DNA from: Mauremys mutica
Lineage: Eukaryota; Chordata; Testudines; Geoemydidae
Length of the DNA stretch: 64,000 bases
Direction: 5' to 3'
NCBI RefSeq assembly: GCF_020497125.1
Contig: NC_059084.1
Span: 11,869,501 to 11,933,500, forward strand
This document shows, one piece after another, positions 55,096 to 64,000 of this stretch. The notes under the pieces were generated by a model. That model worked only from the letters and a program-made list of their open reading frames with translations, searched no databases and had not been told where the DNA came from. Made by a program: the position numbers and the translations under genes. Numbering within the stretch: position 1 is the stretch's first letter; every line of letters begins with the position of its first letter.

Positions 55096-55160
55096 CTAGT
55101 ACAGGTATGTCTACCTGAGCTGGAAATTACATCTTCTAGCTACAGTGCAGACATACCCAC
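55096..55160. mobile_element. Short MITE fragment (GGTATGTCTAC ends)
   Basis: CAGGTATGTCTACCTGAGCT at the left and AGCTACAGTGCAGACATACC at the right are inverted. Very short; abuts the truncated CR1. Confidence 0.55.
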
Positions 55161-55199
55161 AGAACACAACAAAAGCTTTCATCCTCTTCTGCTACCATC

Positions 55200-55515
55200 A
55201 ATTAACAATAGAGCTAGTCCTATTTTTTTTAATAACTGTTTGCATCAGCACTGGGGGGAGGGGTTTAAATAAAAAAGAATTCACCAGTTTTTCCCCCACA
55301 AAAAACTTGCAACCATTTTTATCAAAAATAAAATCGTTGTTACAATTTTTAGTTCAGCCCAAACTGGACCTTTTCATAAATGAACATTTTAATATCATTT
55401 TTAATAAAAATGTAGAGTACATAAAGTATGAAAAAAATTTAACCCTCCACCCCCCCCAAAAATGTAAAATGCTGTGAAACTTCAAACCCCGCAAAAAACT
55501 TTTCCAATCAGGTCT
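55200..55515. repeat. GAAATTTC-type T/A-rich repeat
   Basis: CACCAGTTTTTCCCCCAC, AACCATTTTTATCAAAAAT, TAGTTCAGCCCAAACTGGAC. It fits the family only loosely and includes a C run at 55451-55458. Confidence 0.3.
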
Positions 55516-55519
55516 AGTT

Positions 55520-56660
55520 ACCAATGTGCTGGCAGCCAGGCTGGGCGAGAAGTCTGTACTTGACATGTTGGGATTGGATACAGAGCTGTATCCTCAGCCT
55601 AGCAGGAGCTGCAACAGTCAGTTAAGTATGCCTGCTGTACCCTGCTAAAAAGTGAGGAAGGCTCATTTGTTATGCAAATGTCTACTTGAGCCTGGCATGT
55701 GCAGTGGAAAGCTCTTTGAATTATTTTAAGCAAAGGACAAAAGTTCTTTCCCCTCCCCTATCATCTTGGATCCTTGAACAAACAAAATAATAATAAAAAA
55801 AAGAAAGCTCTAGCTGTGTGAACCATCTGAAAATGATACGCCCTCTGCTTTCCTGGCAAGAGTCTGTACAGCCAGGGATACACAAGCAGTTGAAAGATAG
55901 AACAATTACAGAAATGTACTGGAGGCGGTCTAGGTTTCTTTTTCATAATGGCAGCACAAACTAGTCATCCTATAGCTTTATCTCCAGGATTATGCTGGGG
56001 CAGATCGCACACTGTAAAGGGATATTCCAGTGCTAACAGGAAGACAGTCACTTCCTGACTGCACATGCACTGCATACCCCCCTGAATGTTTCCCAGTTTG
56101 CTTCTTGTTTGAAGTGAGGCTCTCAGGGTGATGGGGAGAGGTTAGTTTGGACAAATGAAAAGCTTTGGACTAAATGTTCCAGTCTTGCAGCCTCACAGCT
56201 GCCAACAATCCACGTTTGCATGTTGCACCCACAAAGGGCCCATTTGCAAACATGCAGGACAGAAATTTGAGTGCCTGAGTTCCGTTCTTTTGCACAGAAG
56301 TTCCTTTCTGCCCCAGTAAACTCCTGGTTTGAACATGCAGATGAGTGGCTTCTGGGTGCCATTGTTGCACATTGTTACTGCTCTTCATATAGTGTGATGA
56401 TGGTGCATGGCATCTAAAACTGACGTCTTTCCCTTTTGGAACAGCTTACAAGCTTTGGGCCTGATCCCGCTCCCATTGGACTCAAGAGCAGAGCTACAGC
56501 TGATTACAAAAGGAATCAAATAATGAGGCAAAGGCATCATCGGAGGCTGCAGGTCAGTGGTAAGAACTCACCATTTCGTCAGTGATGGTTTATATGACAA
56601 ATGCGATAGCATGTTTACCAAGCAACCCGTTCCTCAAGCTGTATCCACATTTGCCTTTTC
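55520..56660. other. Unassigned sequence
   Basis: Short A-rich run near 55785-55805. No exon recognised; overlapping minus-strand frames at 56123-56388 are in different phases. Confidence 0.4.
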
Positions 56661-56664
56661 ATCC

Positions 56665-56822
56665 ATTGGGATGTCTAGACTAGGTTTGAGCAGTATTTCA
56701 GGGCCTGGTGGTTAAAACAGCCGAAATGGCCCTGGATGGTCCAGTGTTCCCACCACTGAACCCATAAATTGCTGCAACGGTGGAGAACTAAGAAAATAAA
56801 GGCCAACGTAGACACAGCCTGA
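56665..56822. mobile_element. TCTAGAC/GTAGACAC MITE, decayed
   Basis: GGGATGTCTAGACTAGGTTT at the left and CCAACGTAGACACAGCCTGA at the right are inverted in outline. The interior keeps CCAGTGTTCCCACCACTG. Related to 38000-38270. Confidence 0.5.
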
Positions 56823-56844
56823 GTGCTCTGGATTCAATCCTAAC

Positions 56845-56935
56845 TAGGGTGACCAGATGTCCCAATTTTAAACGGACAGTCCTGATTTTGGGGGCTTTTT
56901 CTTATATAGGCATCTATTACCCCCCACCCCCTCTC
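56845..56935. mobile_element. Truncated copy of the TAGGGTGACCAGA hAT MITE
   Basis: TAGGGTGACCAGATGTCCCA, then GGGGGCTTTTTCTTATATAG, GC is a close relative of the left 90 bp of 29160-29282. The right terminal repeat is missing. Confidence 0.85.
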
Positions 56936-56939
56936 AGCC

Positions 56940-58236
56940 CAGAGCCGGCTCTCAGGGTAGTTCAAGGTGTGGCAGTGGTAAAGGATACAGCAATGGCTGC
57001 TCCCATGTGTGTTTTCCCCAGCATTCTGCCTACCTTTGCCCTTCCTTGGCCTAGAGGAGAGAGGCTGTCAGTCCTCAGCGTACTTCTGGCCTGACTGGAA
57101 GCCCGAAAGTCTGCAGTTCTCATGAGAGAGCATATTCCCTTGAGATTTCCTGCCCTATTCACTCCAGAGCATTTCAGAGTGGGAGTGGGGATAAGCAGTT
57201 GTCCTTTTGGCCTGTTCTCCCAGCAGAGCTTGTGGAGTAATAATAAAATGGGGTGTGGGGGGAATAATCTTTAAAAATGATATCTGCAATGGGGGACCAG
57301 GCCTCCGTTTCCCTGTATTAACACTGTCCGAAGGCTCATTAATGAATTCAGCTTCCCAACCCTCTGGGTGGTTGGTAAGAATTATTATTTCCATTTGCAA
57401 ATGGAGGAAGCAGAGGTACATAGCTCCTGCTGTGAGTTGTGGCAAAAATCCCTGGGACAGATCCTTATCCCAATTACGCCAGCAAGAACAGCGATCAGGA
57501 TTTGGTTGCTGGGATGGTGTGAGGCTTAATTAATTAATGTTTGAGACCCTTGGATGCAAGGTGCTTAGAAGTGCAAAGAACTATTCATTACTATTAGTGT
57601 ACTTAGAGCAATCACTCTCTCCTATCTTGGTGGTTAAGTGCAAAAACATCTTCCCAGCTTTATACACATATGGCCACCAGCTAGGTAAAGTTAAGGCAAA
57701 AATGAGATTTTTCCCTGCCCACCCATTTAAGCCTCTTTTCTAGAAACTGTTTCCCCTTTGTCAGATAAGCATCTTGATTTTTACAGCCATGCACCAAATG
57801 ATGTAGCAGAAATGGTCTTTATTAATGTCTTTGGCTGCACTCCCAAGTTAAATTTATGCTGCCATGAACCAGCATCTCACTGAATTCCCTTTGTACTGAG
57901 TTGCAGGCTAAAAGGGGGAAGCCTCACTTTTTCTATATGACGGGTGTTATACACGTAGCCCTTTCTGGAAATTCCTGTGCCTCGTTTTCTCACAGTCCAG
58001 TCCCGCCTCTCGGCGCTTGCACTGCATGTGCAGAACTACGTAGGCAGCCCATTGGATCGCTGCGGGACAGCCACTGCCCAGCAGAATTCCACAGCTTTGC
58101 GCCGTGGGGAGGAACATTAGGAGCTCCGCTTATTTTATTACAGATGTTTAATGGTGTAAATAAGGCCGGTCAGTTGGTGGAAACTGTCCATGCCAGCCTC
58201 CCAGCCTTGATTTAAGAACCAAATTTGAACTGAATT
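56940..58236. other. Unassigned sequence
   Basis: 57380-57470 may hold a scrap of MIR (TTATTATTTCCATTTGCAAA, TGGAGG). A GC-richer patch with several CG pairs lies at 58005-58110. No exon recognised. Confidence 0.35.
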
Positions 58237-58463
58237 ATAGAATCATAGAATATCAGGGTTGGAAGGGACATCAGGAGGTCATCTAGTCCAACCCCCTGCT
58301 CAAAGCAGGACCGATCCCCAACTAAATCATCCCAGCCAGGGCTTTGTCAAGCCTGACCTTAAAAACCTCTAAGGAAGGAGAGTCCACCACCTCCCTAGGT
58401 AACCCATTCCAGTGCTTCACCACCCTCCTAGTGAAAAAGTTTTTCCTAATATCCAACTTAAAA
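58237..58463 (-). mobile_element. CR1 LINE 3'-end fragment
   Basis: TATAGAATCATAGAATATCA, then GGAGGTCATCTAGTCCAACC and TTTTTCCTAATATCCAACTT. A longer, better-kept member of the subfamily seen at 5388-5545. Confidence 0.92.
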
Positions 58464-58604
58464 ATGTGGTTTCTGCTCAACTAATTTATAACAAATTGCC
58501 CTGTTTTACACTGTAAAATTGCACTGTGTCTGAATGCTTGTGTTCGCTGGCATGATGCTGAATTTAGTTTCTGTTGGCCAATGCTGACCACAAACCTGTG
58601 CTCA

Positions 58605-58742
58605 ACATTATTATTTATTATTATTATTATTGATTATTAATTATTATGGTAGTGCTGAACAGCCCCAATCATGGGCACCCCCCCCATGCTAGATGCTGAA
58701 CAAACACAGAACAAGAAGACCCCCCTCCCCAATAAGCTTACC
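58605..58742 (-). repeat. SINE/LINE tail fragment with (ATT)n
   Basis: An (ATT)n run at about 58609-58634 is followed by GTGCTGAACAGCCCCAATCA, then GCTAGATGCTGAACAAACAC and TAAGCTTACCA, the reversed shared tail. Confidence 0.75.
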
Positions 58743-58847
58743 ATATGCTGACGGGGTAACATTTTGTGCTGCATACCAGGCCTGATTGCTGGTAGCAGCC
58801 TGCATGGATGGGGCCAAACCTTGTCAAGATTAGAGCTGGTTGACATT

Positions 58848-58960
58848 TACAAAAATTTCATCAACCTAGTTTATTCTTGGATGGGGGAGGAGTCTCGGGT
58901 TTTTTAAAATCACAACTTAAAAGATTTCTCTTTTTTAGTTTGTTGTCACCCTTTCAAAAT
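58848..58960. repeat. GAAATTTC-type repeat fragment
   Basis: Starts AGAGCTGGTTGACATTTACA, AAAATTTCATC, the same opening as 29090. Confidence 0.45.
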
Positions 58961-58964
58961 TCAG

Positions 58965-59875
58965 AGAACTGAAACAGCTTTAGCTAAGCCCGCTTTTAAA
59001 AGCATGTTCTAGTGTAGGCTAGAGCACCAGCTGGCCAAACCATCCGACAGCATGGCTCTGTGGGAAACATTTAACCACACTTCTTAAATGTGCCTGTGAG
59101 ACAGGAATAGATGGAGCCTAAAACTCCCTTCAAAAGTAAAGAACTGGTAGTGTCAGTGCTGGCTGGATGGCTAGAACTGACTTGTCACCAAAACGTCCGC
59201 CTAGGATGCACTGGATGGTGTGAGGTACCGGTGACGTCTTTTGAAGCTGTTTCTGAATCACTAGTCCCAAAGCCAAGACCTAGAATAATGGACTTTCAGG
59301 AACTTTACAGCACCAAAATTAGGGACTTTTCACTGTCCAGGCACAGCTGGAAATAAAGCAGCAGCTTTGCCCATTTCTTTGCCAGAAACGATTCCTGAGT
59401 GTTCAGAGAGACCGAGGCTCAGATTCTCAACAGTATTTTAGGCTCCTCACTCCCATTGCTTAAAATATCTTCGAGGATCTAGGCCTGAGAATTCCTTCCC
59501 TCCCTCCCATCCATCCAGCGGAGTAACTGACTCGCGTTTGTTTGGTGAAAGAGCTGTTCTCATGGCATAGCTCCAGAGAAGACACCCCCGTCACATCCTA
59601 CAGGCTCTGTATCTCAGGTTTCTTTAGAACAGATACAACCTTTCGCTCACAGTTTAGAGGCATTTCAGTGTCAGTGGGCTCCATCTCCATGCGAACCTTG
59701 AAGCGCACACGCCACCCTGGGAGTGCAGACAGTGGGAAGGGGGGTTTCCAGCCCATGTTTCATGGGGAGGATGTGTCTATGGGCTGCAATTTTTTTTTCC
59801 AGAAAATATGCAACAGAGTGATTAGACAGAACAACTGGGCAAACCCATTTTGCTTACCGTAGGGGAGTTCCTTAG
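58965..59875. other. Unassigned sequence
   Basis: Frames at 59111-59356 and 59542-59862 show no domain. No repeat recognised. Confidence 0.4.
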
Positions 59876-59879
59876 TAGT

Positions 59880-60310
59880 GAAATTCACCCCCGGGGTGCA
59901 GGACCCCTGCGAGGGGGAGTATCACAGGGTAGCTATGAGTAGACTAGGCCCAGCACGCCTGTGTCAGAGAAGGTTGGCCCAATTAAAGGGAGTCAAGCTA
60001 CACCTGGGGTTAGCAAGGGCTGTCAGAGGACAGGAGGCAGAGTTATAGGCACAGGCTGTGCCTGGGGAGCGGAGCCACGGAGGAGTGGAGCTAACGCCTG
60101 TAGCCAGGGGCCAGGTACCCAAGACCTGCTCTTCCAGAAGCAGAACAGAGCCAGCAGAGAGCAGAACTGGCTGACTAAGGGTGAGCTGTGTTTGTTTTGC
60201 TGATGTTCGGATAGAAAGCCTATTTAAAGGTGGCTGGGGCGGGGGAGGCAGAGGTTGCCTGGAAGCTGGGCAGAAGCCCTGCCCCAGGACACTGAACGCT
60301 GCAGTATTTC
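59880..60310. mobile_element. Possible LTR-type repeat
   Basis: GC- and purine-rich block with GGCCCAATTAAAGGGAGTCA, repeated CAGAG/AGCAGA words and CCTATTTAAAGGTGGCTGG (TATA-like) near 60220. It reminds me of LTR sequences of turtle retrotransposons, but no matching second LTR, primer-binding site or target duplication was seen. Confidence 0.28.
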
Positions 60311-60714
60311 TCACCATGATGAGGGCATGAACAGCAGCCACCCAGAAGGGCCTACTAACTTCCTGCGCGCCAGGGAGGAGCAGTTCCTGCCAGCTCTGAA
60401 TACGAAGGCATGTGGAGAGTGCTGGGGAGAGCACAGGGCTAGTGGAGGACCTGCTGCTGCCTCTGCTGTGAAATGGGAAATGCTGCTACTTGCAGGGACA
60501 ATGAGTAGCAAATAAGGACGTGCACTGAGGGACTGGACTGCAGCCCCAGGGGTTACCTGTGAGTTGTTGCCTGGATTTCATTTCCACGAGACTCACAGAA
60601 ATTCCAGCTACCTGGGCCTTGTACGGAATTGCAGACTGTCTCCTTAGGAGTGTTAAATGGCAGTTGGTATAATAACAACACAAGCCAGTTCACTGACAGA
60701 TCACAACAGCAGTC

Positions 60715-60868
60715 AATCTCATTATCCCCATTTTATGGGGGAGCGGGGGAAACTGAGGCACACAGAGGGGGAAGCCCATAGGCAAACCACAAGGAGAGAG
60801 GTGTAGAACGCAGGCGTACTGAGTTCCAGTCCAGTGCACGCTCAGCTAGGCCACAGTGCCGCACATAA
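60715..60868 (-). repeat. MIR-type SINE fragment
   Basis: CTCATTATCCCCATTTTATG, then GGGAAACTGAGGCACACAGA, TAGGCAAACCACAAGGAGAG and GTTCCAGTCCAGTGCACGCT. Reversed MIR order. Confidence 0.78.
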
Positions 60869-60954
60869 TACGTAGCTCGTTGTGTTCAAGGATCACACAC
60901 TTTTTGTTAACTAAAGAGGCAGAGCAGTATTATTATATTGCTGTTTTTATTTGA

Positions 60955-61078
60955 TTATCTCACTATGACATAAGAAGAAGCTGAGGGAATAACTGACCAG
61001 CCCAAGATCAGCGTCAACAATTCTAGAACCCCAGGATTTCTAATTCCCAGTTGCATGCTGTAACCACTAGACACATTC
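60955..61078 (-). repeat. MIR-type SINE fragment, second
   Basis: GAAGAAGCTGAGGGAATAAC, then TGACCAGCCCAAGATCAGCG, ACCCCAGGATTTCTAATTCC and TGTAACCACTAGACACAT. Same orientation as the preceding fragment, about 90 bp away. Confidence 0.7.
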
Positions 61079-61127
61079 CCTGGCCTTTTGCAGAATCGCT
61101 CAGCAGTGTGTATGATTTAGGAAGAGT

Positions 61128-61260
61128 CAGGACTGGCTCTTGGCATCAGCAAACCAAGCACGTGCTTGGGGCGGCACAATTTCAGGGGTGGCATTCCGGG
61201 CGCTCTCGGAGGTTGGGGTTTTTTTCGCTTCAGGCGGCAAAGAACCTAGAGCCAGCCCTG
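61128..61260. mobile_element. 133-bp hAT MITE with perfect 8-bp target duplication
   Basis: GGAAGAGT at 61120-61127 and 61261-61268 is exact. The left end CAGGACTGGCTCTTGG and the right end (minus strand) CAGGGCTGGCTCTAGG are inverted repeats. The interior has GCTTGGGGCGGCACAATTTC and TTCAGGCGGCAAAG, a turtle family I recall as CAGGGCCGGCTCTAG. Non-coding. Confidence 0.92.
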
Positions 61261-61269
61261 GGAAGAGTC

Positions 61270-61665
61270 TTAGAAAAGATCCTGCATAATAATAGTTAAG
61301 GCAAATAAGAATGAAAAGACTCGTTGCAGCTAATGTGAGATAATTGAAACAATGTGAAAATATTTTTCATTTTTATTAAAATAAATTCAAGCGTTTGCTC
61401 TAATAACGGACCGTTCTAACAGTAAAGCTGTCAGCCCATTGCAGCCAATGTGTCTGGTGTGATGCTACTGTATTCTGGGTGATGTTACCATTCACCATTA
61501 TAATTTCCCCTCGTTATTAATGCCTCCATGGTACGGGTACAAAGCTGTAAGGCTGGTGTAATTAGCGAGTCCCAGGACATCAGTTTAAAAAATATGGAGT
61601 GCATTGTGTTAGTAATTTACCACGGTGCTGGGAGTAGCTTCCTCTGGTACAGGTAGAGGTTTGTC
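61270..61665. other. Unassigned AT-rich sequence, possible conserved element
   Basis: 61310-61620 is repeat-free, rich in TAAT/ATTA words (ATTAATGCC, GTGTAATTAGCGAG) and palindromic AT words. A candidate conserved non-coding element by appearance only. Confidence 0.35.
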
Positions 61666-61670
61666 TACAT

Positions 61671-61740
61671 CAGTGGTCACCAACTGGTCATTCCTAGAGG
61701 AACTCCCAGTCAATCGTGAACTCCGGCAGCACAGAGGGGC
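61671..61740. mobile_element. hAT MITE left-end fragment (CAGTGGTCACCAACTGGTC)
   Basis: CAGTGGTCACCAACTGGTCA, then CTCCCAGTCAATCGTGAACT, CCGGCAGC matches a turtle hAT element as I recall it. The right end is not visible; sequence to about 62010 may be its remains. Confidence 0.6.
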
Positions 61741-62129
61741 TGTATCTTTACTTAAATGTGTTTTTCAGGAGGTATAGTGCTAAAAATGACTGTCAGGAGA
61801 CTGGCATGGGTCAGAAGCTCTGTGGGCAGCTCTTGAAATACATGCTAATGATCACAGCGATGCTCCCTCACATTCAGAGAGGCGCAATCCTGTTGAAGTA
61901 TCATTTGACACTGCCTGTAGTTATCAAAAGAGACACACACATTGATCTCTTTCCCCTTATTCCCTCCCACAAGTCTGTCTCTCTGCTTCTGTCTCACATC
62001 ATATAAATAGTGCAGCTAATGGTGGAGATTAAAGGTCAAGTTTGTAGGGTGAGAATGGACTCCCAGTAAGACATTCATGAACATGAGTGACAGCACATAC
62101 CACATGGCAGACAAGTGGCTTTGGTATTT

Positions 62130-62194
62130 CATCCAAAGCCCAGTGAGTCAATGGGAGTCTTTCCACTGATTTCAATGGGCTTTAGAGCTGGCCC
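62130..62194. repeat. Hairpin repeat (CATCCAAAGCCCAGTGAGTCAA)
   Basis: ATCCAAAGCCCAGTGAGTCA facing GATTTCAATGGGCTTTAGAG. Same family as 33135-33200. Confidence 0.75.
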
Positions 62195-62303
62195 TTAGAC
62201 TCAGAGCCCTTTGGGGAGGGATAACCTCAAACTAATTCCCAGACAAAGGCAGAAATATACATGGCCAGAAGTGGACATGGGACCGACACACCTTGAACTA
62301 CAG

Positions 62304-62542
62304 CAGTGTTTCTCAAACTGGGGTCGCCGCTTGTGTAGGGCCAATGGGAGCTGCTGGAAGCAGTGGCCAGTATGTCCCTCGGCCTGCACCACTTCCAGCA
62401 GCTCCCATTGGCCCGGAGCAGTGAACCGCAGCCAGTGGGAACTGCGATCGGCCGGAGCTGCGGACGGGGCAGGTAAACAAACCGGTCCGGCCCGCCAGGG
62501 GCTTTCCCTACACAAGCGGCGACCCCAGTTTGAGAAACAGTG
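62304..62542. mobile_element. 239-bp hAT MITE with nested inverted repeats
   Basis: About 34 bp of each end are perfectly inverted (left GTTTCTCAAACTGGGGTCGC ... right GCGACCCCAGTTTGAGAAAC). Inside, GCCAATGGGAGCTGCTGGAA and TTCCAGCAGCTCCCATTGGC form a second inverted pair. Flanks AACTACAG (62296-62303) and AGCTAGAG (62543-62550) agree at 6 of 8 bases, consistent with a decayed target duplication. Opposite-strand frames here share a peptide because of the palindrome and are not genes. Confidence 0.88.
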
Positions 62543-62554
62543 AGCTAGAGGTTT

Positions 62555-63570
62555 TATTCCCTAAGACAGGATGCTATTCCATCTCATGCACTGTCAACAC
62601 AAATGTTTGCCAAGTTCCAATCATCCAGACCTGTGTAAACCCAGCGACGGCAATGGGACAGCACAGATATCCCCGAGCCATCCTCTGAAGACCATGGGGG
62701 TGCACAGGTGTCCGTGAGCACTTTTTGAACCTTGGGCATGGGTGATGGTGTGCGGGATGAAAGAAACCAGCCTGCCTGTCAGAGAAACATCTTCTTACTT
62801 TAAACTGAGCACAAGTGAAATGCGACCGGGAGACACAGTGAGCATGGAGCATTTTTGCAAAGTCACCTTTCAGAGCAGCACCAGGCTTTATGCAAAACCA
62901 GAGCGCAAACACAGCGCCTCATTTGTATGCTCCAGGTTCAGTGACTAGCTTTATTACAGATATGAGCTGGCCGCTTCCACTCATCATTGGCGATATTTAA
63001 ATGTCATAAATTCTGCTCAGGGCAAACCCCATCTGGAGTGCCCCACTCACTTCGGAGCACCGTCCCATCTTGTGAGTCAGTGGGGAGAGAGCAGTTTCAA
63101 AAGCCATTGCTTGAAACAAACACCAGTTCAGTTAGAACCCCCCTTTCTGAAGTTCATTGGAAAAAAGAATCTGATTCTGACCTCACGTTGTACTGGGGAA
63201 AATGAGGAGTAAATCTGCACAATAAATCTGGTGAGAGACGAGGATCTGACCCTCTCCAATTGAAAATGTATTGTGTATTAGATTATTACCCACCCTAGGT
63301 AATATGAGTGTATGATTTTAATTACATCATGGTGCCCGGTGCACCATCAAACCTGTAATAGGACAAGGATTACTTGCTATGGGGCAGTGAAATGACATGA
63401 AGGCTAAAAGGAACTGCTTCCTGAAGCTGCCTTTATTTCTGGAAGGTGGCCACAGTGTTCAGGCTGTATCAGGCTGCTGTACTCGCTAACGTGGAGAACA
63501 GGCCTCTGGGTGCAGTCACAGCTGCATGCACAGTTTCATCTGAATGCATTTTAAGCATGTAGTATGACAA
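62555..63570. other. Unassigned sequence
   Basis: A 112-codon minus-strand frame at 62574-62912 overlaps plus-strand frames and has no motif. No repeat recognised. Confidence 0.4.
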
Positions 63571-63575
63571 TGTCT

Positions 63576-63842
63576 TTGGGTAGGTCTCCATGGCAGCCAT
63601 AGGTTTGAGCTGCAGTTTGTGTAGACGTACTCACACTAGCTGTACTCTAGCGCGCTCACTAAAAATAGCAGTGAGGGTGTCGTGCCATGGCGGGGGAGGG
63701 GTAGATAGGGTTGTGCAACTCGCACTGAAGCCTGTGCTGCTATTTTTTATTGAGCAAGTCAGATTAAAGCTGGCGCTGGTATGTCTACATCAGTTGCCAT
63801 TCATGACCCCAGCTGCAGTATAGATGCACCATTAGTAGACGG
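63576..63842. mobile_element. MITE with GTAGAC words and AAAAATAGCAGT core
   Basis: TGTGTAGACGTACTCACACT, AGCGCGCTCACTAAAAATAG, CAGTGAGG face CTGTGCTGCTATTTTTTATT, GAG and GGTATGTCTACATCAG. This matches a turtle palindromic MITE recalled with GCGCGCTAAAAATAGCAGTG. Both ends are worn. Confidence 0.65.
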
Positions 63843-64000
63843 CAAAAGAGGAGTCAATTCATTTGAGGGGCTAGACAGATGAGCGGATCAATAAGGGGCA
63901 CAGAGCTCTGGATCATGAGACAGTCATTAGCACCCACCTTAGCTTTATTCGATCAGTCACTAACCGCCCTCTGGAGGGACCTCCACATGTCAGAGGATGG

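Noticed and set aside
58005..58110. CpG island or promoter
   Set aside because: Only about 100 bp with a modest number of CG pairs and no transcript evidence; too short for a CpG island.
59880..60310. Endogenous retrovirus
   Set aside because: LTR-like composition only; no second LTR, primer-binding site, or gag/pol/env sequence in the window.
62201..62543. Two overlapping frames on opposite strands sharing the peptide LHKRRPQFEK
   Set aside because: Produced by the terminal inverted repeats of the hAT MITE at 62304-62542.

Overview
The window reads as non-coding DNA from a reptile, most likely a turtle. No open reading frame looks like a host protein-coding gene; the longest (170 codons, 35279-35791) resembles nothing I recognise, and no exon, rRNA, functional tRNA or CRISPR array could be supported. 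The turtle assignment rests on recalled repeat families: CR1 LINE tails of the chelonian/archosaur kind, a 123-bp hAT MITE that starts TAGGGTGACCAGA, short palindromic tRNA-like elements, and Penelope-like inverted-repeat units of a type I remember from turtle genomes. A crocodilian is a weaker alternative. The window is best read as an intron or intergenic stretch.

Layout. 0-4 kb: a Penelope-like unit with near-perfect inverted arms (663-1064), a decayed minisatellite, a MIR-type SINE and a MITE fragment. 4-9 kb: a 148-bp inverted duplication (4187-4334 and 6520-6667) enclosing a CR1 tail and a complete hAT MITE, then a 61-bp direct duplication (8320-8380, 8904-8964). 9-20 kb: mostly unique sequence with small local repeats and a palindromic repeat at 17541-17660. 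20-31 kb: CR1 fragments, an AT-rich tract, a 123-bp hAT MITE with a perfect 8-bp target duplication, and a cluster of TCTACAC-type MITEs. 31-46 kb: a palindromic tRNA-like SINE, two more Penelope-like units (33945-34186 and 38882-39164), a 153-bp hAT MITE with perfect target duplication, and a CORE-SINE. 46-64 kb: a 690-bp CR1 fragment keeping recognisable reverse-transcriptase C-terminal sequence, several hAT MITEs and MIR pieces.

The most interesting signal is the set of three Penelope-like units. Each is an inverted pair flanked by a 9-14 bp target-site duplication. In each the left arm runs farther than the right arm by the same terminal segment, and the arms carry a conserved hammerhead-ribozyme-like layout (CTGAAGA-type box, stem, GAAA, short GC hairpin) in different states of decay. 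Hammerhead motifs are known in Penelope-like elements, so the value here lies in the intact insertion boundaries and the arm-by-arm comparison. All identities were counted by eye and family names come from memory; a RepeatMasker/Dfam run and an Infernal hammerhead scan would settle most calls.
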